Below, one piece after another: positions 51,265-60,112 of a stretch of DNA of 64,000 nt (within the stretch, counting starts at the first letter, position 1; each line of letters starts with the position of its first letter). A program made the translations under genes and the position numbers. This DNA is from Paenibacillus sp. FSL A5-0031. GTDB taxonomy: Bacteria > Bacillota > Bacilli > Paenibacillales > Paenibacillaceae. The notes under the pieces were generated by a model. The model was given only the letters and a program-made list of their open reading frames with translations, was not told the DNA's origin and did not search any database. Location of the stretch: positions 41,257-105,256 of the forward strand of contig NZ_MRTD01000023.1 of assembly GCF_001956295.1 (NCBI RefSeq). The letters run 5' to 3'.

Positions 51265-51365
51265 ACGTGTCTTTCACCTCAATAATGAATTATACCGTAT
51301 TCCTAGATTTATTTCGACATTCCTTGTAAAATAAGGTTTGATCAACCGAAAGGGGCGTAATATTT

Positions 51366-52496
51366 ATGTTGAAAATAGGTTCCCATGTATCATTTTCGGA
51401 CAAGGGGCTGCTCACTGCAGCACAAGAAGCAGTATCGTATGGCTCAAGTACATTTATGATCTACACCGGCGCACCTCAGAATACAAGAAGGAAGCCGATC
51501 GATTCGTTATATATTGAAGAAGGAAAAGCGCTTATGGAGCAATCCGGTATTAATGAGATCGTAGTTCACGCGCCTTATATTGTGAATCTTGGCTCATATA
51601 AGGACTCTACGTACGAGCTTGCGGTTTCTTTTTTACAAGAAGAAATTCGCCGTACCGATTACATCGGTGTACGTAATATTGTTCTTCATCCAGGTGCCTA
51701 TACGGACAAGGATGCAGAATATGGCATCGCTCGTATAGCTGAAGGCTTGAATGAAGTGCTTGCAGGCACAAAAGAAACGAATGTTAACATCGCCCTTGAG
51801 ACGATGGCAGGCAAAGGCACAGAAATTGGTCGCAGCTTTGAAGAGATTGCGGCGATTATTGACAAAGTTCAAGATAACGAACGGTTAACTGTATGTATGG
51901 ATACTTGCCACATGCACGATGCTGGTTACGACCTTGTTCATGATCTGGACGGCGTTCTTGAGCAGTTCGATCGTGTTGTTGGATTAAACCGCGTTGCCGT
52001 TGTTCACGTGAACGATAGCAAGAACTCACGAGGTGCTGGTAAAGACCGACATGCTCCAGTTGGCGCAGGCTGGCTTGGTCACGATGCCATTCAAAGAATC
52101 GTTGAACATGAAGGCCTTAAGGGGCGTCCATTTATACTGGAAACGCCTTGGATTGGCAAGGAAGACAAGACTGAACGTCCGATGTATGAAGCGGAGATCG
52201 CTTTGCTCAGCGGCAATGGCAGAGCTCGCTTAGGTGAAAGCTTCTTTGAAGATGTGGAGCGCTTGCATCATTTCTTCGGGAAGCAAGAAATTGATTCCAG
52301 AGGTTTTGTACTCTCTACTTGGGATTTGTTAAAAAATGACGCAAAAGCAAAAAAAGCAGATCCGCGCGAGCCGATGGAGCGTCTGTACGATCTTGTAATG
52401 GCAGGCGAAGCATTGCCGGCAGGACTAACAGAAGAACAAATCAATCAGCGTATTACGGCTTGGTTTGGCGGCAAAGAGCTGCTTGCTAGACTTTAA
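51366..52496 (+). CDS. nfo: Endonuclease IV-type AP endonuclease with C-terminal extension
   Basis: A TIM-barrel AP endonuclease of 376 residues that nicks DNA 5' to abasic sites. Metal ligands are visible: His68 (VVHAPYIVNLG), His108 (VLHPGAY), Glu in ALETMAGKG, VCMDTCHMHDAGYD, VVHVNDSKNSRGAGKDRHAPVGAG and LETP. The usual length is about 285-300 residues. Here about 95 extra residues follow LETPWIGKEDKT, including FFEDVERLHHFFGKQ and LTEEQINQRITAWFGG, which look helical. AAAGGGG lies 10 nt before the ATG. It stands alone next to purU. Confidence 0.95.
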   Translation: MLKIGSHVSFSDKGLLTAAQEAVSYGSSTFMIYTGAPQNTRRKPIDSLYIEEGKALMEQSGINEIVVHAPYIVNLGSYKDSTYELAVSFLQEEIRRTDYIGVRNIVLHPGAYTDKDAEYGIARIAEGLNEVLAGTKETNVNIALETMAGKGTEIGRSFEEIAAIIDKVQDNERLTVCMDTCHMHDAGYDLVHDLDGVLEQFDRVVGLNRVAVVHVNDSKNSRGAGKDRHAPVGAGWLGHDAIQRIVEHEGLKGRPFILETPWIGKEDKTERPMYEAEIALLSGNGRARLGESFFEDVERLHHFFGKQEIDSRGFVLSTWDLLKNDAKAKKADPREPMERLYDLVMAGEALPAGLTEEQINQRITAWFGGKELLARL

Positions 52497-52548
52497 TTAA
52501 AGTTAACATTAATTCATATAGATCATTGCGAAAGGAAGTTTGAAGTCC

Positions 52549-53451
52549 ATGTCATCACCATCCACCCCATCTGAAATAACCGTTGAAGCAGGTGGAAAGA
52601 GCGGGCGTGCGCGCATGCTTATTTCTTGTCCGGACCGCCCGGGCATCGTAGCTGCTGTTTCTCATTTCTTATATGAGCACGGGGCTAACATCGTTCAATC
52701 GGATCAATATACGATGGACCCGGAAGGCGGAATGTTTTTCATCCGTTTTGAATTTGATCTAGTTGATCTGGACAAGGAGCTTCCACTTCTTATGGAGGAC
52801 TTCACCAGAGTAGCCGATCGATTTGATATGAAATGGCATACATTCCGTGCCAGCCGCAAGAAACGTCTTGCTGTGTTCGTTTCGAAAGAGGATCACTGCT
52901 TGCTAGAGCTGCTTTGGCAGTGGAAGGCAGGGGATCTTGATGCAGACATTTCAATGGTTATAAGCAACCACTCTGATATGCGCGAACTGGTCGAATCCTT
53001 TGGCATTCCGTATTACCATATCCCAGTTACAGCGACTACAAAAGAAGAAGCCGAGCGCAAGCAAATGGAAGTTGTTGCAGATAAAGCGGATATCATTGTA
53101 TTGGCGCGTTACATGCAAATCATTTCGCCTAAGTTCATTGAACAATTTCCAAATCGGATCATTAATATTCACCACTCATTCCTACCCGCTTTCGTTGGGG
53201 GCAAGCCTTATGCGCAGGCATATACACGCGGCGTAAAAATTATCGGCGCGACAGCGCATTATGTAACAGAAGAATTAGACGGCGGGCCGATTATCGAGCA
53301 GGATGTTCAACGCGTCAGCCACCGTGACAACGTCGATGATTTGAAAAGAATCGGTCGGACAATTGAACGGGTCGTTCTCGCAAGAGCTGTGAAATGGCAT
53401 ATTGAAGATCGTGTAATCGTGCATAATAATAAAACTGTTGTATTCAACTAA
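52549..53451 (+). CDS. purU: Formyltetrahydrofolate deformylase
   Basis: A 300-residue enzyme that hydrolyses 10-formyl-THF to formate and THF, feeding purT-type formate-dependent purine synthesis and the THF pool. An N-terminal ACT-type domain (SCPDRPGIVAAVSHFLYEHGANIVQSDQYT) is followed by a formyltransferase fold with NHSDMRELVESFGIPYYH, VLARYMQIISPKFIEQFPNRIINIHHSFLPAF (catalytic N-H) and GATAHYVTEELDGGPIIEQD. ATG 52549 lies 10 nt after GGAAG; TTG 52540 is too close to it. Confidence 0.95.
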   Translation: MSSPSTPSEITVEAGGKSGRARMLISCPDRPGIVAAVSHFLYEHGANIVQSDQYTMDPEGGMFFIRFEFDLVDLDKELPLLMEDFTRVADRFDMKWHTFRASRKKRLAVFVSKEDHCLLELLWQWKAGDLDADISMVISNHSDMRELVESFGIPYYHIPVTATTKEEAERKQMEVVADKADIIVLARYMQIISPKFIEQFPNRIINIHHSFLPAFVGGKPYAQAYTRGVKIIGATAHYVTEELDGGPIIEQDVQRVSHRDNVDDLKRIGRTIERVVLARAVKWHIEDRVIVHNNKTVVFN

Positions 53452-53615
53452 CTGTATTTTTATGCGAATTATCTATTTTTTTTGATGGAAAACGAGCATG
53501 CAGAGTGATACAATATTCAAAGTTATTGCGTACTGGTATGACGCTGTATCGTTGTTTTTAGAAACCATATAACGAGATGAAATTAGACAAGCTTAGACCA
53601 TAGGAGGAAATTGTA

Positions 53616-55634
53616 ATGTCAGTCACACAAAAGTCGGTTGAACAGCTTTCTATCGATACGATCCGTACACTTGCGATCGATTCCATCGAGAAAGCGAAAT
53701 CAGGTCACCCTGGTATGCCAATGGGCGCTGCTCCAATGGGCTATCAATTATTTGCAAAAAATATGAAGCATAATCCATCGAACCCTACTTGGGTAAACCG
53801 TGATCGTTTTGTTTTGTCTGCGGGTCATGGCTCTATGCTGCTTTACAGCTTGCTTCACCTCTCCGGCTATGATTTGCCTATGGAAGAATTGAAAAACTTC
53901 CGTCAATGGGGCTCCCTAACACCAGGACACCCTGAGTTTGGCCACACGGCTGGCGTTGATGCAACAACGGGTCCACTTGGACAAGGTATCGCTATGGCGG
54001 TTGGCATGGCAATTGCGGAAGCACAGCTGGGCGCTACTTACAATAAAGAGGGCCACGAGCTTATTAACCACTTTACCTACTCCATTTGCGGCGACGGCGA
54101 CTTGATGGAAGGCGTCTCTCATGAGGCTGCATCCTTCGCAGGCCACCTGCAGCTCGGCAAATTGGTCGTTCTATATGATTCCAACGATATTTCGCTTGAT
54201 GGCGAATTGAGCCTTTCTTATTCCGAGAGCGTTCAAAAACGTTTTGAAGGCTACGGTTGGCAAGTGCTTCGCGTAGAAGATGGAAACGATCTAGATGCTT
54301 TGTCCAAAGCCGTTGCTGAGGCGCAAGCAAATCTATCCAAACCAACTTTAATCGAAGTAAAAACAGTAATCGGCTACGGCAGCCCGAACAAAGGCGGCAA
54401 AGGCGGACATGCTGGTCCTCACGGATCACCGCTTGGTGCTGATGAGACAAAATTGACGAAACAAGCTTACGGTTGGTCTGAAGAGCTTCAGTTCCACGTG
54501 CCTGACGAAGTTCGCGCTCACTTTGCAGATGTGAAAAGCAGCGGCGAGCAAGCAAATGCACAGTGGGATGCAAGCCTCGCAGCTTATAAAGAAGCTTTCC
54601 CTGAGCTTGCAGCTCAGTTCGAGCTTGCTATCTCTGGCGCAATGCCTGAGGGCTGGGACGCTGACCTTCCAGCATACACAACTGCGGACAACGCGGTTTC
54701 AACTCGTGTAGCTTCAGGAAATGCACTTAACGGCCTTGCGAAAAACGTTCCGACTATTTTCGGAGGATCTGCTGACCTTGAGAGCTCGACAATGACTCAT
54801 CTGAAAGGTTTGACACAATTCAAACCAGGCAGCTACGATGGCCGCAATCTTTATTATGGCGTACGTGAATTCGGTATGGCTGCTGCCATGAACGGTATTG
54901 CTCTTCACAGTGGTTTGAAAGTATTCGGCGGTACGTTCTTCGTATTCACAGATTACCTTCGTCCTGCTGTTCGTCTTGCTGCATTGATGAAGCTGCCTGT
55001 TGTTTATGTATTGACGCATGACAGTATCGCAGTTGGCGAAGACGGTCCTACACATGAGCCGATTGAACAGCTTGCTTCGATCCGCATTATTCCTGATCTA
55101 ACGGTTATCCGTCCAGCTGATGGCAACGAGACTTCCGCAGCATGGGCTTATGCTGTAGAGAACACTGGCAGCCCGGTAGCGCTTGTTCTTACTCGCCAAA
55201 ACTTGCCGATTCTTGAAGGCACAGTGAACGGTGTTCATGAGAACCTGCGCCGCGGCGCATACGTTGTATCTGATGCAGCAGATGGCAAGCCGCAAGCACA
55301 AATTCTTGCAACGGGCTCCGAGGTTCAACTTGCTGTAGCAGCTCAAAAAGCTCTTGCAGAAGAGGGCATTCAAGTACGTGTTGTCAGCATGCCAAGCTGG
55401 GATTTGTTCGAGAAGCAATCGAAGGAATACAAAAATTCCGTCATTCTTCCTGAAGTTAAAGCCCGCCTTGCGATTGAAATGGCTCATCCATTTGGCTGGG
55501 AGCGTTACACAGGAGATCAAGGCGATATTCTTGCTATCGACCGTTTCGGCGCATCAGCACCTGGCGATCGCGTAATCAAAGAGTATGGCTTTACGGTCGA
55601 AAACGTTGTTAGCAAAGTGAAAGCATTGCTGTAA
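53616..55634 (+). CDS. tkt: Transketolase
   Basis: A 672-residue thiamine-diphosphate enzyme of the non-oxidative pentose phosphate pathway that moves two-carbon units between ketose and aldose phosphates. Conserved motifs include IDSIEKAKSGHPGMPMGAAPMGY, the ThDP site GDGDLMEGVSHEA...YDSNDISLDG, and the second-domain FVFTDYLRPAVRLAALM and GEDGPTHEPIEQLASIR. TAGGAGG lies 7 nt before the ATG. The ppnP gene follows by 63 nt. Confidence 0.97.
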   Translation: MSVTQKSVEQLSIDTIRTLAIDSIEKAKSGHPGMPMGAAPMGYQLFAKNMKHNPSNPTWVNRDRFVLSAGHGSMLLYSLLHLSGYDLPMEELKNFRQWGSLTPGHPEFGHTAGVDATTGPLGQGIAMAVGMAIAEAQLGATYNKEGHELINHFTYSICGDGDLMEGVSHEAASFAGHLQLGKLVVLYDSNDISLDGELSLSYSESVQKRFEGYGWQVLRVEDGNDLDALSKAVAEAQANLSKPTLIEVKTVIGYGSPNKGGKGGHAGPHGSPLGADETKLTKQAYGWSEELQFHVPDEVRAHFADVKSSGEQANAQWDASLAAYKEAFPELAAQFELAISGAMPEGWDADLPAYTTADNAVSTRVASGNALNGLAKNVPTIFGGSADLESSTMTHLKGLTQFKPGSYDGRNLYYGVREFGMAAAMNGIALHSGLKVFGGTFFVFTDYLRPAVRLAALMKLPVVYVLTHDSIAVGEDGPTHEPIEQLASIRIIPDLTVIRPADGNETSAAWAYAVENTGSPVALVLTRQNLPILEGTVNGVHENLRRGAYVVSDAADGKPQAQILATGSEVQLAVAAQKALAEEGIQVRVVSMPSWDLFEKQSKEYKNSVILPEVKARLAIEMAHPFGWERYTGDQGDILAIDRFGASAPGDRVIKEYGFTVENVVSKVKALL

Positions 55635-55696
55635 TAGCTTGTTCAACAGATCATCAAAGCTTTAGCATCCGATATATAAGGGAGATTACGTCTACG

Positions 55697-56014
55697 ATGT
55701 CTCAATTCGAAAATGTATCGATCGTCAAGAAGGCAAATGTTTACTTCGACGGTAAAGTAACAAGCCGTGCTGTATTGTTCGCTGACGGCACCAAAAAAAC
55801 ACTCGGCATCATGCTGCCGGGTGACTATGAGTTTGGAACAGACTGCGTTGAAATCATGGAAATTTTGGCTGGCGATTTGAAGGTGCTTCTGCCTGGTGAA
55901 ACCGAGTGGCTGCACATTCAAGGCGAAGGCGAATTCACTGTGCCTGCGAACACAAAATTCAAGCTTCAGGTTGCTGAAGTTTCGGACTATTGCTGCTCGT
56001 ATATTTACGAGTAA
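55697..56014 (+). CDS. ppnP: Pyrimidine/purine nucleoside phosphorylase (PpnP, DUF1255)
   Basis: A 105-residue cupin-like protein that phosphorolyses nucleosides in Escherichia coli. The conserved stretch KANVYFDGKVTSRAVLFADGTKKTLGIMLPGDYEFGTDCVEIMEILAGDL is followed by WLHIQGEGEFTVPANTKFKLQV, typical of PpnP/YaiE. Pentose-1-phosphates from nucleosides enter the pentose phosphate pathway, which fits its position behind tkt. GGGAG lies 13 nt upstream of the ATG. Confidence 0.9.
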   Translation: MSQFENVSIVKKANVYFDGKVTSRAVLFADGTKKTLGIMLPGDYEFGTDCVEIMEILAGDLKVLLPGETEWLHIQGEGEFTVPANTKFKLQVAEVSDYCCSYIYE

Positions 56015-56027
56015 GCACTAAATATTG

Positions 56028-56067
56028 AAAAAAGGCTTCTTCGCTTCGGCGAAGAAGCCCTTTTTTT
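56028..56067 (+). terminator. Terminator after ppnP
   Basis: GGCTTCTTCGC pairs with GCGAAGAAGCC around a TTCG tetraloop, flanked by A6 and T7. Confidence 0.92.
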
Positions 56068-56200
56068 GTTCGTTCGCAGCATTGACTTATAATATTCGTT
56101 ATTTCGTGACAAAACTTGTTCAAAGCGAATTGTTTTGAGGTGTAGAATCGGATAAAGTTAATTTATATGCACCGTATTCCATGACTGGAGGATTTTTTGG

Positions 56201-56722
56201 ATGAAAGAAAGAAACTATACACCGCTCATATCGATCTTAACCATCGTCCTTGTCGGGCTGATAGCTGTTTTGTTTTTTCTGCCTGCGTACGAGGGAGAAA
56301 TTCACTTTGACGTAACGATTTTGCCATTGCTGAATGCGATTTTTAACTGCTTTACTTTTATTGCACTCTGCATAGCGCTAACGGCGATTATGAAAAAAAA
56401 TGTTCGGATGCACCGTGCGTTCATCGGCGCTGCATTTGTCTCCACAACGTTGTTCCTAGTTTCCTATGTAGCGTATCATTATTTAACGGAATCAACGAAA
56501 TACGGAGGAGAAGGCATTCTTCGCTCGATTTATTTCTTCATCCTCATTACACACATCTTGCTAGCGATTGTTGTCGTTCCGCTGGCCTTAATATCGGTTG
56601 TACGCGGGCTGCAGATGAAAGTAGAGAAGCATCGTAAAATTGCAAGATGGACGATGCCGATTTGGCTGTATGTAAGTCTTACTGGCGTAATTGTTTACTT
56701 AATGATCTCGCCATATTATTAA
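56201..56722 (+). CDS. DUF420 membrane protein (YozB/CtaM-like)
   Basis: A 173-residue integral membrane protein with four predicted helices and conserved polar residues in between: LPLLNAIFNCFTFIALCIALTAIMKKNVRMHRAFI and LVSYVAYHYLTESTKYGGEG, then ILITHILLAIVVVPLALISVV and KHRKIARWTMPIWLYVSLTGVIVYLM. The HRxF and H-ARWT pattern is typical of DUF420. Members help cytochrome aa3 oxidase maturation in Staphylococcus (CtaM); YozB is the Bacillus relative. GGAGG lies 10 nt before the ATG. Confidence 0.85.
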   Translation: MKERNYTPLISILTIVLVGLIAVLFFLPAYEGEIHFDVTILPLLNAIFNCFTFIALCIALTAIMKKNVRMHRAFIGAAFVSTTLFLVSYVAYHYLTESTKYGGEGILRSIYFFILITHILLAIVVVPLALISVVRGLQMKVEKHRKIARWTMPIWLYVSLTGVIVYLMISPYY

Positions 56723-56740
56723 GCAGTATTTCAAAGAAAA

Positions 56741-56780
56741 AGGGGTTGTCCGCAGTGATTGATACACGCGGACAACCCCT
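56741..56780 (-). terminator. Terminator for the minus-strand dehydrogenase, shared with the DUF420 gene
   Basis: GGGGTTGTCCGC (56742-56753) and GCGGACAACCCC (56768-56779) form a perfect 12-bp stem. On the minus strand a TTTTTC tail follows, so this is primarily the terminator of the gene ending at 56788, though it lies convergently. Confidence 0.82.
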
Positions 56781-56787
56781 ATTTAAA

Positions 56788-57681
56788 TTAATCCCGTCCG
56801 CTAAGCTTGCGGCCGATCCATTGCTCGTAAGCTTGGCCTACGCTCGACATATCAAGCTGGCTAAGTCCCATTGCATCACCAATTTGGAATAGGCTCTTCG
56901 TTGCTTCCAGCAGAGGAGTCGGCACATGCAGACTGTCCGAGAGGGCAGAGGATAACCTTAAATCCTTTAACATCAGCTCGAGCGAAAATTGAACGTCGTA
57001 ATTGCCTTCAAGCAGCTTTGGTCCCTTCATTTCAGCTGCCCTGCTTGCTGCACCGCCAGATTGAACGAGCTCGACGAACGAGCTGCCGTCAATGCCGCCG
57101 CTCGCTGCTATCGCCATGCCTTCTGCAAGTGCCACAACGTTGATGCCAACAATCGTATTGTGGGCGAGCTTGGCAATGGAGCCGCTGCCGCTTGGGCCCA
57201 TTGGAATGACTTTACGTCCCATAGCGAGCAAAACGTCTTGGACTTCTTCGATCTTGCCTGCATCGCCGCCAGCCATAAATACGAGTGTACCGCCTTCAGC
57301 GGCTGGCTTGCTGCCTGTAACCGGCGCATCTAGGAATACTGCTCCAATAGTATCCGCTGCTGCGGCAAGCTCCTTAGCAAGCGTTGGAGATATCGTGCTG
57401 CTGTCAATTAGCGTAATGCCTGCGCGAGCACCTGCAAAAATACCGTTTTCGCCAAAGTATACTTCACGGATTGCAGCATCATTACTAATCATTGTAATGA
57501 CGATTTGTGCAGCACGCGCAACGTCAGCCGGTGACTCAAGCTCGGAGGCACCTAAGGCGAGCAAGGACTCTGCTTTGCCAGGAGTTCGATTATAAACGAC
57601 AACTTCAAATCCTTTATGCAATAAATTAGCTGCCATTCCCATTCCCATTACGCCTAACCCGATAAATCCGATCTTCTTCAT
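56788..57681 (-). CDS. Beta-hydroxyacid dehydrogenase (GarR/3-HIBADH family)
   Basis: A 297-residue NAD(P)-dependent oxidoreductase, paralogous in type to the one at 35646. The Rossmann motif is FIGLGVMGMGMAANLL, with VVYNRTPGKAESL. The substrate signature DAPVTGSKPAAEGGTLVFMAGG and the catalytic-Lys helix GSGSIAKLAHNTIVG are present. Typical substrates are tartronate semialdehyde, 3-hydroxyisobutyrate or succinic semialdehyde; this cannot be decided here. Of three tandem ATGs, 57681 has the best spacing (8 nt) to GGAGG. Convergent with the DUF420 gene. Confidence 0.9.
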   Translation of the reverse strand: MKKIGFIGLGVMGMGMAANLLHKGFEVVVYNRTPGKAESLLALGASELESPADVARAAQIVITMISNDAAIREVYFGENGIFAGARAGITLIDSSTISPTLAKELAAAADTIGAVFLDAPVTGSKPAAEGGTLVFMAGGDAGKIEEVQDVLLAMGRKVIPMGPSGSGSIAKLAHNTIVGINVVALAEGMAIAASGGIDGSSFVELVQSGGAASRAAEMKGPKLLEGNYDVQFSLELMLKDLRLSSALSDSLHVPTPLLEATKSLFQIGDAMGLSQLDMSSVGQAYEQWIGRKLSGRD

Positions 57682-57795
57682 CATCATATCCTCCACTTTG
57701 AATCGATTTTTGTTTAATTATACAGACACTTCATTAATTTTTCATCGTTTGTTGCTTGTTTTTATAAGGCAAATCCGATATTGTAGATGCTAAGT

Positions 57796-57810
57796 TGAAA
57801 AGCATTTTCA
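57796..57810. promoter_or_regulatory. Palindrome TGAAAAGCATTTTCA upstream of pgi
   Basis: A 15-bp perfect palindrome around a central C lies 50 nt before the pgi start, where an operator could act. It resembles a cre core but has an odd-numbered centre, so CcpA binding is doubtful. The regulator is unknown. Confidence 0.3.
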
Positions 57811-57859
57811 GGTGTAGAAGCCACATTGGTTTACAACATTCTAGGAGGTTTCCATTTAC

Positions 57860-59209
57860 ATGAGCAAAACAGTTCAGTTTGACTACAGCAAGGCTTTAGC
57901 ATTCGTTGGCCAGCATGAAATCGATTATTTGACAGAATCCGTTCGTCTCGCACACGAGCAATTACATAACGGAACAGGTACAGGATCAGATTACCTTGGT
58001 TGGATCGATCTTCCGACTAACTACGATAAAGAAGAGTTCGCTCGCATTCAAAAGGCTGCTGAGAAGATCAAATCAGATTCCGAAGTTCTAATTGTTATCG
58101 GTATCGGTGGATCTTACCTTGGTGCACGTGCAGCAATTGAGGCGCTGTCGCACTCGTTCTATAATATTTTGCCAAAAGAACAACGTAAAACACCGCAAGT
58201 TTTGTTTGCCGGCAACAACATCAGCTCGACCTATGTGACTCACCTTTTGCAATTGGTTGAAGGCCGCGACTGGTCGATTAATGTAATTTCGAAGTCAGGC
58301 ACGACAACTGAGCCTGCGATTGCATTCCGCGTATTCCGTGCTGCACTTGAGAAACAATACGGCAAAGAAGAAGCGCGTAAACGCATTTACGCAACGACAG
58401 ACAGCGAGAAGGGCGCACTGAAGAAGCTTTCCTCTGAGGAAGGTTATGAATCGTTTATTATTCCTGACGATGTTGGCGGTCGCTACTCCGTGCTTACAGC
58501 AGTAGGCTTGCTGCCAATTGCAGCTGCAGGCATCAATATCGAATCCATTATGCAAGGTGCAGCAGACGCATCCAAAGAATACAGCAACCCTAATCTTGCA
58601 GAAAACGAAGCTTACCAGTATGCAGCAGCACGCAACGCGCTGTACCGCAAAGGTAAAGTGACTGAAATTCTCGTTAACTACGAGCCATCGCTTCACTTCG
58701 TTTCCGAGTGGTGGAAACAGCTGTTTGGCGAAAGCGAAGGCAAAGACTTCAAAGGAATCTTCCCAGCAGCTGTAGATTTCTCGACAGATTTGCACTCGAT
58801 GGGGCAGTTTATCCAAGAGGGTAACCGCAATATTTTTGAAACGGTTATTCAAGTTCAAGAAGTGTCTGAGCATATCGCTATCGAACACGATGCAGCGGAT
58901 CTTGATGGCCTCAACTTCTTGACAGGCAAAACGATGGATTTCGTTAACAAGAAGGCTTTTGAAGGAACGCTTCTTGCTCATACGGATGGACAAGTTCCGA
59001 ACTTTATCGTCAACATCAAAGACATGACGCCATACACATTCGGCTATCTTGTGTATTTCTTCGAAAAAGCATGCGGAATCAGCGGTTACTTGATGGGTGT
59101 TAATCCATTTGACCAACCGGGTGTTGAAGCATACAAAAAGAACATGTTCGCTTTGCTTGGCAAACCGGGCTTCGAGAAAGAAAAAGCCGAGCTGGAAGCA
59201 AGGCTGTAA
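57860..59209 (+). CDS. pgi: Glucose-6-phosphate isomerase
   Basis: A 449-residue glycolytic enzyme that interconverts glucose-6-phosphate and fructose-6-phosphate. Motifs: VIGIGGSYLGARAAIEAL, the phosphate-binding VISKSGTTTEPAIAFR and the PGI signature FQE-like GQFIQEGNRNIFETVI, with Glu and the C-terminal Lys in GVEAYKKNMFALLGKPG. Length is the usual Firmicute size. GGAGG lies 11 nt before the ATG. The YigZ-family gene follows by 36 nt and is likely co-transcribed. Confidence 0.97.
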   Translation: MSKTVQFDYSKALAFVGQHEIDYLTESVRLAHEQLHNGTGTGSDYLGWIDLPTNYDKEEFARIQKAAEKIKSDSEVLIVIGIGGSYLGARAAIEALSHSFYNILPKEQRKTPQVLFAGNNISSTYVTHLLQLVEGRDWSINVISKSGTTTEPAIAFRVFRAALEKQYGKEEARKRIYATTDSEKGALKKLSSEEGYESFIIPDDVGGRYSVLTAVGLLPIAAAGINIESIMQGAADASKEYSNPNLAENEAYQYAAARNALYRKGKVTEILVNYEPSLHFVSEWWKQLFGESEGKDFKGIFPAAVDFSTDLHSMGQFIQEGNRNIFETVIQVQEVSEHIAIEHDAADLDGLNFLTGKTMDFVNKKAFEGTLLAHTDGQVPNFIVNIKDMTPYTFGYLVYFFEKACGISGYLMGVNPFDQPGVEAYKKNMFALLGKPGFEKEKAELEARL

Positions 59210-59245
59210 TCAACCGGCTTGAACGGTATACGGGAGTCATAGCCT

Positions 59246-59878
59246 ATGCTTGAGAAGTATAGAACAGTCAGGTCGCAGGCTAGCGCAGAAATCGTCATCA
59301 AAAAATCGCGGTTCATCGGGTATGCGAAGCCAGTGGAATCCGAAGAGGAAGCTGTAGCATTCATCAATGAGATTAAGCAGCTGCATAAGCAGGCGACCCA
59401 TAACTGCTCGGCTTATATCGTGGGTGAGCGAGACCAGTTCCAGAAGGCATCGGATGATGGTGAGCCAAGCGGTACAGCGGGCAAGCCGATTCTCGAGGTT
59501 ATCAAGCATAAGGGGCTAAAAAATGTCGCTGTCGTTGTGACGCGATATTTTGGAGGCATTATGCTCGGAGCAGGCGGTCTCGTTAGAGCTTATACGGATG
59601 GTGCTGTGGCTGGCATTGAAGCAGCAGACGAAATCGTCAATGTGCTTCACCGCGAAGTATTTGTTGATGTGGACTACACTTGGTATGGCAAGCTGGAAAA
59701 TGAGCTGCATACGAAAGGTACACGCGTTGGCGGGACGGATTTTACCGATCGTGTCATCGTGCGCTGCCTGCCGGAAGAGCCTGAAGCAGATGCTTTTATC
59801 GCTTGGGTAACCGATCTAACACAAGGACAAGCGATCCTCTCCGAAGGAGAAAAGGTCTATTATATTGAAGGCGAATAA
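59246..59878 (+). CDS. YigZ/YvyE-family (IMPACT-type) protein
   Basis: A 210-residue protein of the UPF0029/IMPACT family. The N-terminal half has the conserved ASAEIVIKKSRFIGYAKPVESEEEAVAFI, ATHNCSAYIVG, DDGEPSGTAGKPILEV and VAVVVTRYFGGIMLGAGGLVRAYTDG. The second half is the DUF1949-type ferredoxin-like domain. It binds nucleic acid or ribosome in other organisms; its role in bacteria is uncertain. GGGAG lies 8 nt before the ATG. A terminator follows. Confidence 0.9.
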   Translation: MLEKYRTVRSQASAEIVIKKSRFIGYAKPVESEEEAVAFINEIKQLHKQATHNCSAYIVGERDQFQKASDDGEPSGTAGKPILEVIKHKGLKNVAVVVTRYFGGIMLGAGGLVRAYTDGAVAGIEAADEIVNVLHREVFVDVDYTWYGKLENELHTKGTRVGGTDFTDRVIVRCLPEEPEADAFIAWVTDLTQGQAILSEGEKVYYIEGE

Positions 59879-59879
59879 G

Positions 59880-59921
59880 AAGAAGAGGAGTATCGGCTTA
59901 GGCTGATACTCCTCTTCTTTG
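59880..59921 (+). terminator. Terminator after the YigZ-family gene
   Basis: AAGAAGAGGAGTATC pairs with GATACTCCTCTTCTT around a 10-nt loop, ending in a short T tail. Confidence 0.85.
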
Positions 59922-59993
59922 TACTCAGAAGCTTGCGTAACGAACAATCATAAGAAAAAGCTATAAAAGCGATAAGATTTTCCAAATTTATTA

Positions 59994-60052
59994 TTGACTT
60001 AATCCCAGTTTGGATGCTACATTATCAATACCTAGTATCTTAATAGGAATTA
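59994..60052 (+). promoter_or_regulatory. Promoter and candidate operator of the sulfate-transport operon
   Basis: TTGACT (59994-59999) and TACATT (60018-60023) are 18 nt apart. Just downstream, ATACCTAGTATCTTAATAGGAATTAT (60027-60052) contains an imperfect ATACCTA/TAGGAAT dyad. The GGAATTAT half resembles the half-site I recall for the cysteine-metabolism repressor CymR, but the match is from memory and weak. No S-box, T-box or other riboswitch is seen in the leader to 60112. Confidence 0.45.
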
Positions 60053-60112
60053 TGTTTTTAATTGTGTTGTTACACCTACGGCACGAGCCGATGGTCTGGA
60101 GGTAAAGTCACA

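Noticed and set aside
57796..57810. cre site for pgi
   Set aside because: TGAAAAGCATTTTCA is palindromic but lacks the central CG at the correct phase of the consensus, so I list it only as an unassigned palindrome.
58295..59116. 273-codon minus-strand frame opposite pgi
   Set aside because: Cys/His/Phe-rich composition typical of an antisense shadow; pgi on the plus strand is certain.
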